Part shown: piece after piece, positions 1-6,876 of the stretch
Layout: each line of letters opens with the position of its first letter
How positions within the stretch are numbered: the first letter of the stretch is position 1
NCBI GenBank assembly: GCA_014729665.1
Contig: WJJO01000078.1
Location: forward strand, 1 to 9,023
Length of the DNA stretch: 9,023 nucleotides
DNA from: Caldifarciminota bacterium
Lineage (GTDB): Bacteria; Hydrothermota; Tepidihabitantia; B3-TA06
Reading direction: 5' to 3'
Position numbers and translations under genes: made by a program
The notes under the pieces: generated by a model
Database searches by the model: none
What the model saw: only the letters and a program-made list of their open reading frames with translations
Told to the model about the DNA's origin: nothing

Positions 1-2
1 CC

Positions 3-266
3 GGTATCCCTGTCTATCCAATTCTCAGAAGAAACCGCATGACTAAAACCCAGACAAGACTGGATGATGACGCAAGACGCAGGAACGTTTCAGGGGCGTT
101 CAGCATGAGAAAAGAATCAGAACGATTCGTCACCGATCGAACATTCGTACTAATTGACGACGTGTGCACCACAGGTTCCACCCTCGTATCGGCGTCCCGG
201 ACACTGCTGGATGCAGGCGCTGAAAGGGTTTACGGCCTGACTGTCGGCGGGGCATGGACTGATTGA
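3..266 (+). CDS. comF: ComF family phosphoribosyltransferase, C-terminal part (5' end outside window)
   Basis: This is the last 87 codons of a gene that begins before the window; the frame is open to the left edge and ends at TGA 264-266. The translation carries the ComF hallmarks: an early TKTQT.LD....R..N segment followed by GAF, then the phosphoribosyl-pyrophosphate binding loop VLIDDVCTTGSTL encoded at 147-185, with the two acidic residues and the TTGST turn intact. ComF proteins are cytoplasmic, usually about 220-240 residues, with an N-terminal zinc-finger part and this PRTase part; they are linked to DNA uptake in competent bacteria, but many carriers are not known to be competent, so the exact role is open. 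An ATG at 39 exists but cannot be the start, because conserved sequence lies upstream of it. No convincing terminator follows. Confidence 0.9.
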   Translation, partial: GIPVYPILRRNRMTKTQTRLDDDARRRNVSGAFSMRKESERFVTDRTFVLIDDVCTTGSTLVSASRTLLDAGAERVYGLTVGGAWTD

Positions 267-297
267 TTGTAAGATTGGAAAAATAGAAGATAAGGAT

Positions 298-342
298 TTC
301 CCTGCGGTCGGTTTCCTACGGTTACAGATTATTCCCTTCGGT
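298..342. repeat. Three degenerate TTCC.T.CGGT repeats
   Basis: Three short direct copies of the pattern TTCC(C)T.CGGT occur at 298-308, 313-322 and 332-342. They lie in non-coding DNA behind the ComF gene. The spacing is irregular (about 15 and 19 bp), so this is not a CRISPR array. It resembles the remains of dispersed intergenic repeats; I cannot count other copies from this window. Confidence 0.45.
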
Positions 343-389
343 CATCCATCGATAAAGAACTGAATGTATTTCGTCCATCGCAGGCCGGT

Positions 390-417
390 AGCCGTAAGCC
401 GTTTGCTGTTAGCTGTT
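390..417. repeat. Tandem 7-bp repeat, four units
   Basis: Four head-to-tail heptamers, AGCCGTA, AGCCGTT, TGCTGTT and AGCTGTT, fill this stretch (consensus AGCYGTT). A further related AGCCGTT sits at about 463-469. The tract falls in non-coding DNA between the ComF gene and the small gene at 556. The frame is open through it from an ATG at 364, but there is no ribosome binding site there, so I read it as intergenic sequence. Confidence 0.6.
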
Positions 418-498
418 TCCCTGTGTTTTAATCTTGTAATCTTAGAATTCCCAGGTGGTCGTCAGCCGTTCCTTTGTGGTTCAAGTTCCAATGCGTAC

Positions 499-527
499 TT
501 GACAGCGCATCGTTATCCCGATACACT
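499..527 (+). promoter_or_regulatory. Sigma-70-type promoter of the 70-aa gene
   Basis: A perfect -35 box TTGACA at 499-504 is followed after 17 bp by TACACT at 522-527 (4 of 6 matches to TATAAT). Transcription would start near 534, giving a leader of about 22 nt that contains the Shine-Dalgarno AGGAGGA. A better -10 match, TATAAA at 532-537, is too far away (27 bp). Confidence 0.5.
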
Positions 528-555
528 TATCTATAAAACAAACCCAGGAGGAAGC

Positions 556-768
556 ATGTGGATTTACTGCCTGAATAACATTGAGATCGAATGTGAAGGC
601 ATGGAGAAGTGGGATGTTAATCCTTCTTTTCTGCTCTTAAAGAACTGCAACATCAAGAAGAAGATTTCTTCCAAGGAGGGGATTCCCCAGATAATCCTTA
701 ATTCAAATCAGATTATAGCTATAGGCAAGGAAAAACTGGATTGGCATGAACTTCAGCGCATCAGATAA
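556..768 (+). CDS. Small hypothetical protein, 70 aa
   Basis: I do not recognise this protein. It starts at ATG 556, which has a strong ribosome binding site (AGGAGGA, 546-552) four bases upstream and a plausible promoter at 499-527. The frame stays open back to an ATG at 364, but that one lacks a binding site and would run through a tandem heptamer repeat, so I reject the longer form. The product has no signal peptide or membrane segment. It begins with a short hydrophobic/acidic stretch (MWIYCLNNIEIECEGME), has a lysine-rich middle (KNCNIKKKISSKEG, about residues 30-43) and ends basic; it contains three cysteines without a metal-binding spacing. The alternating strand-like pattern suggests a small soluble beta-rich protein. 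It stands alone between ComF and the protease operon, with no coupled neighbour. Confidence 0.6.
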   Translation: MWIYCLNNIEIECEGMEKWDVNPSFLLLKNCNIKKKISSKEGIPQIILNSNQIIAIGKEKLDWHELQRIR

Positions 769-872
769 TGCTTCTGTTAAACCGAAAATGACCGGAAGGT
801 GTTGTGCTTCGATTCAATGCATGTGAGTTAACGGAAAGAACCTTATTGCACAGACCTTACTACCCAAGGGGG
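769..872. other. Intergenic stretch without recognisable gene
   Basis: Between the 70-aa gene and the operon promoter I see no open frame with a ribosome binding site, no tRNA-like fold and no strong hairpin with a T-run. A terminator for the small gene is expected here but not evident. Confidence 0.5.
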
Positions 873-900
873 TTGACAAGTTCGCCTAAATCGCTAGACT
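873..900 (+). promoter_or_regulatory. Promoter of the C10 protease operon
   Basis: TTGACA at 873-878 matches the -35 consensus perfectly. TAGACT at 895-900 (4 of 6) lies 16 bp downstream as the -10 box. A better-looking TATATT at 901-906 would need a 22-bp spacer and is less likely. Transcription would begin near 907, leaving a leader of about 79 nt. The leader holds a small hairpin (ATGGT 922-926 / ACCAT 933-937, six-base loop) and three purine-rich Shine-Dalgarno-like tracts (949-958, 963-968, 977-981), of which only the last is placed for ATG 986. Confidence 0.5.
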
Positions 901-985
901 TATATTAACACTTATTAGGTTATGGTTGAGAGACCATTAGTTTACACGCAGGAGGGGGAATAAAGGAGAAATAGTTGGAGGTTTG

Positions 986-3508
986 ATGAATAGTTTTGAA
1001 AAAAAACGTAAGATAAGTGCAGAGGTAGTCGGCTTGTTATTATTTGTTATCTCAACGAGTTTTTTATTTGCAGAACCTGTCAATCCCGGCACTGCGGCAC
1101 AGGTCGCGGAGGTCAAGACCGGGGTGATAAATTATACGTTCGACGAGGCGAAGGTATCGATTTCAAACTTCAGGCTGGCCGGTTCAACCCCGGATCCCCT
1201 ATATAGTGATGATAACGAGCTTTTGGCCTGGGTTTTCGATCTCGCCCCTGAGGGTTTCATCGTAGTAACCGGGAATACCGACCTGGTTCCGGTTATCGCC
1301 TACTCCACCCACGGCTCTTTCCCCTGGGATGAGGACCCCAATAATATCATGCTTTACATGCTGCGAACCGATATAGATATGAGGATGTCAGCGCGAGATG
1401 CCCTGCCGCATGAGCGTATTGAAGAAAATCACCTTCAATGGGAAGAATACCTTTCAGGGAATATCCTCGAGCTTGCCCCCGGTGATTCGTGGCCGCCTGA
1501 AGGGCAGACATCAACCGGCGGCTGGGTGGAGTTGACATGGCATCAGGGTAGTCCGTATAACGCCGACTGCCCCATAGATCCCGCGACCTCGAACCGATGC
1601 GTTGTCGGATGCGTGGCTACCGCTATGAGTATGATAGTTGCATTCTGGCAGTATACCGAATCTGTTACCTTTACCAGTGCAGATGATTACTTAACCTATA
1701 CAAGGAATATCTATATCGACGCTACCACTGCATCGATACCGTCCATCGACTATAACAACGGTTCTCCATCTAATGCCATGGCCGCTGCAATTTCCTATGC
1801 CTGCGGTGTTTCGGTTCAGATGGATTACACCAGCCAGGGTTCCGGGGCGATTACTAGTGATTGTGCGAACGCCCTTAAAACCTTTTTCGATTTCATATCC
1901 GCCGATCCAATGGAGGATTATTTACCCGATTTTTATCCTACCCTTGAGCAGAATATGAAGGACAGTATGCCTGCACAACTCTCTATAGAAAAATCCGATG
2001 GTACAGGCGATCATTCTATAGTGTGCGACGGTTTTCGCGAACCCTCGGGCGGAGGCGATGACGAGTGGCATCTGAATTTCGGATGGGGTGGGGGTAGCCC
2101 TGATCCCATTACTTCGGCCTGGTATGTACTTCCTGAAGGTATGCCTGGCGATTACAGCGTCATCAAGTACGGAGTAGTAAACATCGAAGCGCCGGAGCGG
2201 CCCGGCGCTGTCCCGGTGGCCGACTTCTCAGGCGATCCGCGTTCGGGGACAGCCGCCCTTACAGTTTACTTTACCGATCTGTCATCGGGCAATCCTACAG
2301 AATGGGAGTGGGATTTCGGTGACTCGAGAACATCGACTACCCAGAATCCGACTCACGTATATGAAGCTGACGGATCCTACACCGTATCCCTGACCGTACG
2401 CAATTCAGACGGTGAGGATACCGAGGTAAAGGCCGACTATATATCGGTGGGCGCTTCCGCACCGACGGCGGAGTTTTCCGGCGCCCCTACCTCTGGTGAT
2501 GCACCTTTGACCGTAAACTTCACAGACGAATCCACCGGTGAAATCACGGATTGGTCATGGGAGTTCGGCGACGGGAATACCTCAACTACACCCAGCCCTG
2601 GTCCTACCCACGAGTACACCGATCCCGGAACCTACACGGTTAGCCTCACGGTATCTAATCCCTACGGTTCGGATACACGTACACGCAACGATTACATAAA
2701 CGTGGGTACAGCTCCGCAGCCCCCGTCAGCAGAGTTTTCCGCCTCGCCTACCTCGGGTGATGCTCCGTTGGTCGTTAACTTTACAGATGAGTCCACCGGA
2801 AATCCCGACTCATGGTCCTGGGACTTCGGGGACGGCGGAACCTCGACGGATCAGGATCCGTCCTACACCTATAACAGCGGGGGTACATACACGGTTTCCC
2901 TGACTGCGACCAATGCACAGGGTTCAAATACCGAGACCAAATCGAACTATATCACGGTTAACGAACTCAATCCGCCGGTTGCGGCATTCATCGCGGATCC
3001 CTCCTCAGGCTACGTGCCCTTTACCCATCGGATGACCGTGCAGTTTAGGGATGAATCGACAGAAGATCCTGAAGAATGGGCATGGAATTTCGGCGACGGC
3101 GGAACCTCCACCGAACAGAACCCGACTCATACCTATACATCCGCAGGTTCTTTTGAGGTAACACTCACGGCAACCAACGGTGACGGATCAGACACGGCAA
3201 CCGATACTGTAGTTCTTGCCTCTCTGCCTTCAGAGTACTTTATACTGCCGGCTATGGCCGATTACGATGCAAAGGAGGTCGAGGTTAAGTACGGGGCACC
3301 TTCGGATACAAAGATTGAGATTTTTGTTTACAACGTAAGTGGACAGTTAGTTCGCAGATTATTAACACGGGAGATCCCTCGCGGTGAGTATACCGCTATC
3401 TGGGATCTTACAGACGAAAGGAGACTTCCGGTATCACCGGGGGTCTACTTCCTGGAACTGAGAGCGGATGACGGAGGTGCTGCCTCCAAGATAGTCATTG
3501 CTCGTTAA
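986..3508 (+). CDS. Secreted C10 family (streptopain-like) cysteine protease with four PKD domains and a C-terminal sorting domain
   Basis: An 840-aa secreted protease, first gene of the operon. I chose ATG 986 with GGAGG at 977-981; a TTG directly before it is too close to that site. Domains in order: signal peptide about 1-29 (cleavage likely after LFA); a propeptide-like region about 30-175, as in Spi/SpeB-type zymogens; the C10 catalytic domain about 178-400. Catalytic Cys209 lies in VVGCVATAM, His343 in GDHSIVCDGF, and Asn364/Trp367 in WHLNFGWGG, so all active-site elements are present. Four PKD domains follow (about 409-488, 491-574, 578-658, 662-745), with WDFGD-type and TVSLT-type signatures. 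The tail (about 750-840) has the VYNVSGQLV, G.Y...WD and LPVSPGVYFLEL pattern of T9SS type A / FlgD-like domains, which suggests export to the cell surface through a type IX system. PKD1 has lost the usual GDG (GDS), and PKD4 carries a short insertion. Substrate unknown. Confidence 0.92.
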   Translation: MNSFEKKRKISAEVVGLLLFVISTSFLFAEPVNPGTAAQVAEVKTGVINYTFDEAKVSISNFRLAGSTPDPLYSDDNELLAWVFDLAPEGFIVVTGNTDLVPVIAYSTHGSFPWDEDPNNIMLYMLRTDIDMRMSARDALPHERIEENHLQWEEYLSGNILELAPGDSWPPEGQTSTGGWVELTWHQGSPYNADCPIDPATSNRCVVGCVATAMSMIVAFWQYTESVTFTSADDYLTYTRNIYIDATTASIPSIDYNNGSPSNAMAAAISYACGVSVQMDYTSQGSGAITSDCANALKTFFDFISADPMEDYLPDFYPTLEQNMKDSMPAQLSIEKSDGTGDHSIVCDGFREPSGGGDDEWHLNFGWGGGSPDPITSAWYVLPEGMPGDYSVIKYGVVNIEAPERPGAVPVADFSGDPRSGTAALTVYFTDLSSGNPTEWEWDFGDSRTSTTQNPTHVYEADGSYTVSLTVRNSDGEDTEVKADYISVGASAPTAEFSGAPTSGDAPLTVNFTDESTGEITDWSWEFGDGNTSTTPSPGPTHEYTDPGTYTVSLTVSNPYGSDTRTRNDYINVGTAPQPPSAEFSASPTSGDAPLVVNFTDESTGNPDSWSWDFGDGGTSTDQDPSYTYNSGGTYTVSLTATNAQGSNTETKSNYITVNELNPPVAAFIADPSSGYVPFTHRMTVQFRDESTEDPEEWAWNFGDGGTSTEQNPTHTYTSAGSFEVTLTATNGDGSDTATDTVVLASLPSEYFILPAMADYDAKEVEVKYGAPSDTKIEIFVYNVSGQLVRRLLTREIPRGEYTAIWDLTDERRLPVSPGVYFLELRADDGGAASKIVIAR
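2210..3220 (+). repeat. Four tandem PKD-domain-coding repeats inside the protease gene
   Basis: Units are at about 2210-2449, 2456-2707, 2717-2959 and 2969-3220, each about 240-252 bp. Units 2 and 3 are the most alike at DNA level (start of the unit, around 2487-2540 against 2748-2800). A 14-base tract, GACGGCGGAACCTC, is identical at 2831-2844 (unit 3) and 3095-3108 (unit 4). PKD domains are immunoglobulin-like spacers or binding modules common on secreted proteases; here they hold the catalytic domain away from the sorting tail. Confidence 0.9.
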
Positions 3509-3518
3509 GGAGGAAATG

Positions 3519-4265
3519 ATGAGAAGAAAAGCTTTAGCAGCTCTTGCTGCAGTCATACTTGTTGCGTTGATCGTACTCCCGGGATGCCGTGAACGAGAGG
3601 TTTTCGGTTTTGTGGAAGAGGCCGGGGATTGGTTACTTCTGGTTGAAGACGATCCCAACGAAGCCGGTGTTGACTATAATGGAATGAACCTTTATTTGAG
3701 TAATACGGATTTGCCGCAGAACCTGACCTTCAAGGTTGAAACCCACGCCCCGATATCCGATCCGGCTACAGACGTAATAGCGAGTATCTATCTGGATACC
3801 GATCAAGATAATAGTACAGGATTTACAGGTTGGCCAACGGCACCTAGTTACTCACCGAATGATATCGGCGCTGACTATATGATGCTTTTGGGAACGGAAC
3901 CTTCCGAAACGGGTTCCGCTAATCAAAACTCCCTGTTCCAGTGGGATGGGAGTGCCGATACTATGATTGATCTTGGATCAATTAGTGTTACAGCCTATTC
4001 CGATTCAATAATTGGAACCGTAGGGCTCTCGACTATCGGGAACCCGACTTCAGTCGACGTTGTGGCAATAATGATTTGTGATCCTGGAGGAGCTTATCTT
4101 ATTGATAACATACCCGATAACGGGCATGCTACAGTGAATGTAACCACCCCTCAACAGGTGGTGGTCCAAACATACGACCCTAGAGTAACGCAGGAGATTC
4201 ATTACCCCGGTAAACGCATTTCCTTGGTTACCGGAAAGGAAATAGACCTTGAGGAGGTCCAATGA
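3519..4265 (+). CDS. Lipoprotein of unknown family with an acidic Asp-rich motif
   Basis: A 248-aa lipoprotein, second gene of the operon. The protease stop codon (3506-3508) overlaps the Shine-Dalgarno AAGGAGG (3507-3513). Of two adjacent ATGs, 3519 has the better spacing (five bases); 3516 would add one Met. The leader is typical: MRRK, a hydrophobic run, then the lipobox VLPGC with acylated Cys23. The mature part is rich in predicted strands. Around residues 88-120 it has IYLDTDQDNSTGF then IGADYMMLL. This kind of acidic DxDxDxxxxG segment is often seen in calcium-dependent beta-sandwich surface domains, so a CBM9/DOMON-like sandwich is possible; that is inference, not recognition. It contains only one further cysteine (residue 187). 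Its C-terminus is basic then acidic, with the next gene's Shine-Dalgarno built into its last codons. A surface partner or substrate-binding subunit for the protease and barrel protein is the likely role. Confidence 0.85.
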   Translation: MRRKALAALAAVILVALIVLPGCREREVFGFVEEAGDWLLLVEDDPNEAGVDYNGMNLYLSNTDLPQNLTFKVETHAPISDPATDVIASIYLDTDQDNSTGFTGWPTAPSYSPNDIGADYMMLLGTEPSETGSANQNSLFQWDGSADTMIDLGSISVTAYSDSIIGTVGLSTIGNPTSVDVVAIMICDPGGAYLIDNIPDNGHATVNVTTPQQVVVQTYDPRVTQEIHYPGKRISLVTGKEIDLEEVQ

Positions 4266-6145
4266 AGCGAGCTCTAGTCGTACTACTTATCGCAGTGAGT
4301 TTTGCCTTTGCACTTCCCACCTTATACGGGACCCGTGGGACGAACTTAGTCTCATCAGCACGCTGCGAGGATATGGGATATCTATGGTTTTATCCCTCTC
4401 TGGAAGGATATCTAGAGGATGTTATAATCCTCGACACCATTTCTACTCCTGGTGATACCCTAAGGGATACCTTCGATGTGATGGCCGCCAATCCGATAAG
4501 ACTCAGTCTCGGCTTTACTCCATGGCACTATCTTGAATTCAGTATCTTCGGCAACGCCTACTTCATCAAGGCCTCCGATCCTGATCTTGGAACGAGTGTT
4601 AGTGTCTTTGATATGTCCGATGTTGGCGGTCACGTCAAGGGTAGTATTCCCTTTACCCCCCTCGATGCGCCGACGGTAATCGCACTTGGTCTGGATGGAT
4701 TCTTCCTTATGACACTGCCTTTCGAGATGGATCAGACAAACAACGATTCGATGGCTTACTATCTCGGATATAATCCTTACAACCAGGCAGGCGCCGAGTT
4801 CGGCGGTAAGCTGCTTTTCTCTGTCGAATCCCAGTACTTCTCCGGGCACCTCAATGCCGGATACTGGTACAGAAGCCAGCACATGATAGGCGGTTCGGAC
4901 GGTGTAGCGGTGCAATACCCCCAGACCATAGTCTCGGGTATCGGCCTTGAATCCTCACCCATGAACTGGTTGAACCTGTTTGCCGACTTCAACGTAGACT
5001 ACGGTCTTACCATTATGAACGCCGACACTTTACTTGCAGGACTCGGAACGCATGCCAGTGTGGGCGTTCGATTCCCGATCATGATGGGCAAGAATAAAGG
5101 CTTCGGCTTGATGTTTACCGTAGCAGGCGGTGCCGATCCCATGAACTTCGGTTCAACCATGTCTTTATACGCAGGTCTTGCAATAGGCGGCGACCTGATT
5201 CCTGAAAAAGAGGTATTTGTTGAAGGCACGGTTTACGACTCCGCTACCGGTCAGACGATACCTGATGCCGCCGTAACCATCAAGACAGCCGAAGGAGATA
5301 CCGTCATCTACTCGGATAGTCTGGGTAACTTCACCCTGCCCGAACTGGAAGGCGACGAGATAATCTACGTTGAAAAGGACGGCTACCACGGCGAGACGGT
5401 TACAGCAGACGAAATCCTTTCCGGTGAGTACAATCTGGTCGAGGATACGAAACTATCTAAAATCCAGCGCGCATGGCTTGCCGGAACCGTCGAGGATGCA
5501 GAAACCTCAGAACCACTGGAGGCGATGGTCGTTTTCGAAAAGCTCGAAGAGGACACCGTAATCGATCCCCTGACGACCGATCCGATAACAGGATACTTCC
5601 GATTAGAATTGCCGCCCGGTACCTACAACATCACGACGAGTGCGGAAGGATATCATGACGATGAACGAAGCCTTGTGGTTATGGCACCAATGGATACCCT
5701 CATCGATGTCACGCTGACCCCTATTGAGGAACCAGCGCCCCCTCCGCCGTTATATCCTGCCACCCTCACCGGATTCGGAGAGGGTTCGACGACACTTACT
5801 ATGATGCAGATTATGGAACTTGAGAAGATAGTTGAGATCATGGTGGATAACCCCGATGCAACGGTAGTTCTGGTTGGGCATACCGACAGTGTCGGTTCGG
5901 ATGCGGCCAACCTTCGGGTGGGCGCACGCCGCGCAGGTTCAGTATACGAGTTCCTGCGTTCCCGCGGTATTGCGGCCAACCGTATAAGTATCGAGACCGG
6001 CGGCGAGCGTTTCCCCATAGGGGATAACCGATACCGCAGCGGTAGGGATGCAAACCGCCGTGTGGATTTCTACTTCTCACGAGCCACTACCGAAGAGGAG
6101 TTAACCGATTCCGAGCATGGCGTTAAACCACCGACAACCAAGTAA
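4262..6145 (+). CDS. Outer-membrane barrel-like protein with two carboxypeptidase-regulatory-like domains and a C-terminal OmpA domain
   Basis: A 627-aa envelope protein, last gene of the operon. Its ATG overlaps the previous stop (ATGA, 4262-4265), and GAGGAGG at 4251-4257 is its ribosome binding site, so translation is coupled. A signal peptide ends at about residue 17 (AFA). Residues about 18-315 are rich in alternating aromatic/Gly strands, as in outer-membrane barrels. Two carboxypeptidase-regulatory-like (transthyretin-type) domains follow, about 318-398 and 404-487, each starting GTV.D..T and containing a G.F/YF..L turn and a GYH motif. A proline hinge (491-499) leads to an OmpA domain, about 500-608. 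There Asp542 (GHTDS) and Arg557 (ARRAG) align with the diaminopimelate-binding Asp/Arg of OmpA, and NRRVDF closes the domain. It should anchor the outer membrane to peptidoglycan while presenting the sandwich domains in the periplasm. The polar C-terminal tail (609-627) is unlike standard OmpA. Confidence 0.87.
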   Translation: MKRALVVLLIAVSFAFALPTLYGTRGTNLVSSARCEDMGYLWFYPSLEGYLEDVIILDTISTPGDTLRDTFDVMAANPIRLSLGFTPWHYLEFSIFGNAYFIKASDPDLGTSVSVFDMSDVGGHVKGSIPFTPLDAPTVIALGLDGFFLMTLPFEMDQTNNDSMAYYLGYNPYNQAGAEFGGKLLFSVESQYFSGHLNAGYWYRSQHMIGGSDGVAVQYPQTIVSGIGLESSPMNWLNLFADFNVDYGLTIMNADTLLAGLGTHASVGVRFPIMMGKNKGFGLMFTVAGGADPMNFGSTMSLYAGLAIGGDLIPEKEVFVEGTVYDSATGQTIPDAAVTIKTAEGDTVIYSDSLGNFTLPELEGDEIIYVEKDGYHGETVTADEILSGEYNLVEDTKLSKIQRAWLAGTVEDAETSEPLEAMVVFEKLEEDTVIDPLTTDPITGYFRLELPPGTYNITTSAEGYHDDERSLVVMAPMDTLIDVTLTPIEEPAPPPPLYPATLTGFGEGSTTLTMMQIMELEKIVEIMVDNPDATVVLVGHTDSVGSDAANLRVGARRAGSVYEFLRSRGIAANRISIETGGERFPIGDNRYRSGRDANRRVDFYFSRATTEEELTDSEHGVKPPTTK

Positions 6146-6162
6146 TTAACCCCCTACTGTAT

Positions 6163-6191
6163 AAGCGCGGCCTGAAGGCCGCGCTTTTTTT
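6163..6191 (+). terminator. Intrinsic terminator of the protease operon
   Basis: A perfect 10-bp stem, AAGCGCGGCC (6163-6172) and GGCCGCGCTT (6177-6186), with a TGAA loop is followed by an unbroken T-run (6185-6191). It lies 17 bases after the OmpA-protein stop codon and would end the three-gene transcript. Confidence 0.93.
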
Positions 6192-6345
6192 CCTCCTTTT
6201 TGTAGCGTAGCGGTAAAAAGAAGGGAGAACCTTTGAGTTTGATTTTTTTCGTTATTCCCGACTTGCATATATGGAACAATTCATACTTGCAGAACGTCTT
6301 TTGGATATCTAAACGTTAAAAATCAGGTAATTCAAGGAGAGAGAG

Positions 6346-6798
6346 TTGAGCAGAAAGATGTTTTATCCGAGCAAGGGGTATCTTAAAGAACGGCTGGCAG
6401 ATTACCTCGAGAAAAGATATTCCGAGAAGGAGTTCGAGATTCAGACCCTTGAGGCCAGGGACGCAGAATCTCGAGGTTACATATTCCAGGCAAGGAAGTG
6501 GTATTCGACCAGGCTTGCCGAGACGGCATCGAAACTGACAGGTCTCGATCTGGCGGTTACCGTAAAGATAAGACAGGTTGCGGATTCACTGGACATCGAG
6601 GTCGGGGGAGGAAAGTGGCTGGACAAGGCGGCGGTTGCAGGATTCGGTTTATTCGTCGCCTTCAGCATTCTCGTCATCCCGGCAGGGATAGGTGCGGTAA
6701 GACAGCACAACCTTATCGAAGAGGTTGCCCGCGATATCGACTCTTTTTTGAATAATCCGGAGCAGTACGGGGCAGGCAAAGAGGTTGAGCCGGGATAA
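6346..6798 (+). CDS. Hypothetical protein with one membrane segment, 150 aa
   Basis: I do not recognise the family. The TTG at 6346 is the best start, because AAGGAGAG (6334-6341) is spaced correctly for it; the first ATG (6358) is too far from that site. Residues 1-90 are soluble, highly charged and partly helical (YLKERLADYLEKRY), then strand-like around 64-86 (LDLAVTVKIRQ, LDIEVGGG). A single hydrophobic segment spans about 95-117 (AVAGFGLFVAFSILVIPAG), followed by a helical tail (IEEVARDIDSFL) and an acidic end. There is no signal peptide, so it is probably a membrane-attached protein with its N-terminal domain in the cytoplasm, though topology is uncertain. It lies after the operon terminator and must have its own promoter in 6192-6333, where I see no clear -35/-10 pair. 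Its stop TAA is part of the possible target duplication of the element that follows. Confidence 0.75.
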   Translation: MSRKMFYPSKGYLKERLADYLEKRYSEKEFEIQTLEARDAESRGYIFQARKWYSTRLAETASKLTGLDLAVTVKIRQVADSLDIEVGGGKWLDKAAVAGFGLFVAFSILVIPAGIGAVRQHNLIEEVARDIDSFLNNPEQYGAGKEVEPG

Positions 6799-6876
6799 TA
6801 TGTAGTACGAGTGTACACGCCATTCGAGTGTACGCTTCGCGACAACCTCGCCGGCGAACCTTGACGACACTACATA
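6799..6876. mobile_element. 78-bp MITE-like sequence with inverted ends
   Basis: The ends are a perfect 8-bp inverted repeat, TATGTAGT (6799-6806) and ACTACATA (6869-6876). The tetramer ATAA stands directly outside both ends (6795-6798 and 6877-6880), as a 4-bp target duplication would. Inside are a 9-bp direct repeat CGAGTGTAC (6808-6816 and 6825-6833), the palindromes GTGTACAC (6811-6818) and CGCCGGCG (6849-6856), and TTCGC/GCGAA arms (6836-6840 / 6854-6858). There is no coding capacity. It fits a miniature inverted-repeat element, but a folded regulatory sequence with chance flanks is possible from a single copy. Confidence 0.45.

Noticed and set aside
298..342. CRISPR-like array
   Set aside because: Repeats are about 11 bp, degenerate and irregularly spaced, with no cas genes nearby.
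364..555. N-terminal extension of the small gene from ATG 364
   Set aside because: No ribosome binding site at 364, the stretch runs through a tandem heptamer repeat and the promoter at 499-527, and ATG 556 has a strong binding site.
901..906. TATATT as -10 box of the protease operon
   Set aside because: The 22-bp spacer from TTGACA is too long; TAGACT at 895-900 with 16 bp is preferred.
4460..4915. Open frame of 151 codons on the minus strand inside the barrel-protein gene
   Set aside because: It lies fully opposite a well-supported gene, has no ribosome binding site that I can see and shows no family features; it is a shadow frame.
5653..6018. Minus-strand frame of 121 codons opposite the OmpA domain
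   Set aside because: Composition rich in Ser, Thr and Arg is typical of antisense to a conserved gene; the plus-strand OmpA motif is certain.
6192..6333. Promoter for the TTG-started gene
   Set aside because: Several TTGA- and TATA-like fragments are present (for example TTGATT 6239-6244, TATATG 6268-6273), but none has an acceptable spacing, so I do not call one.
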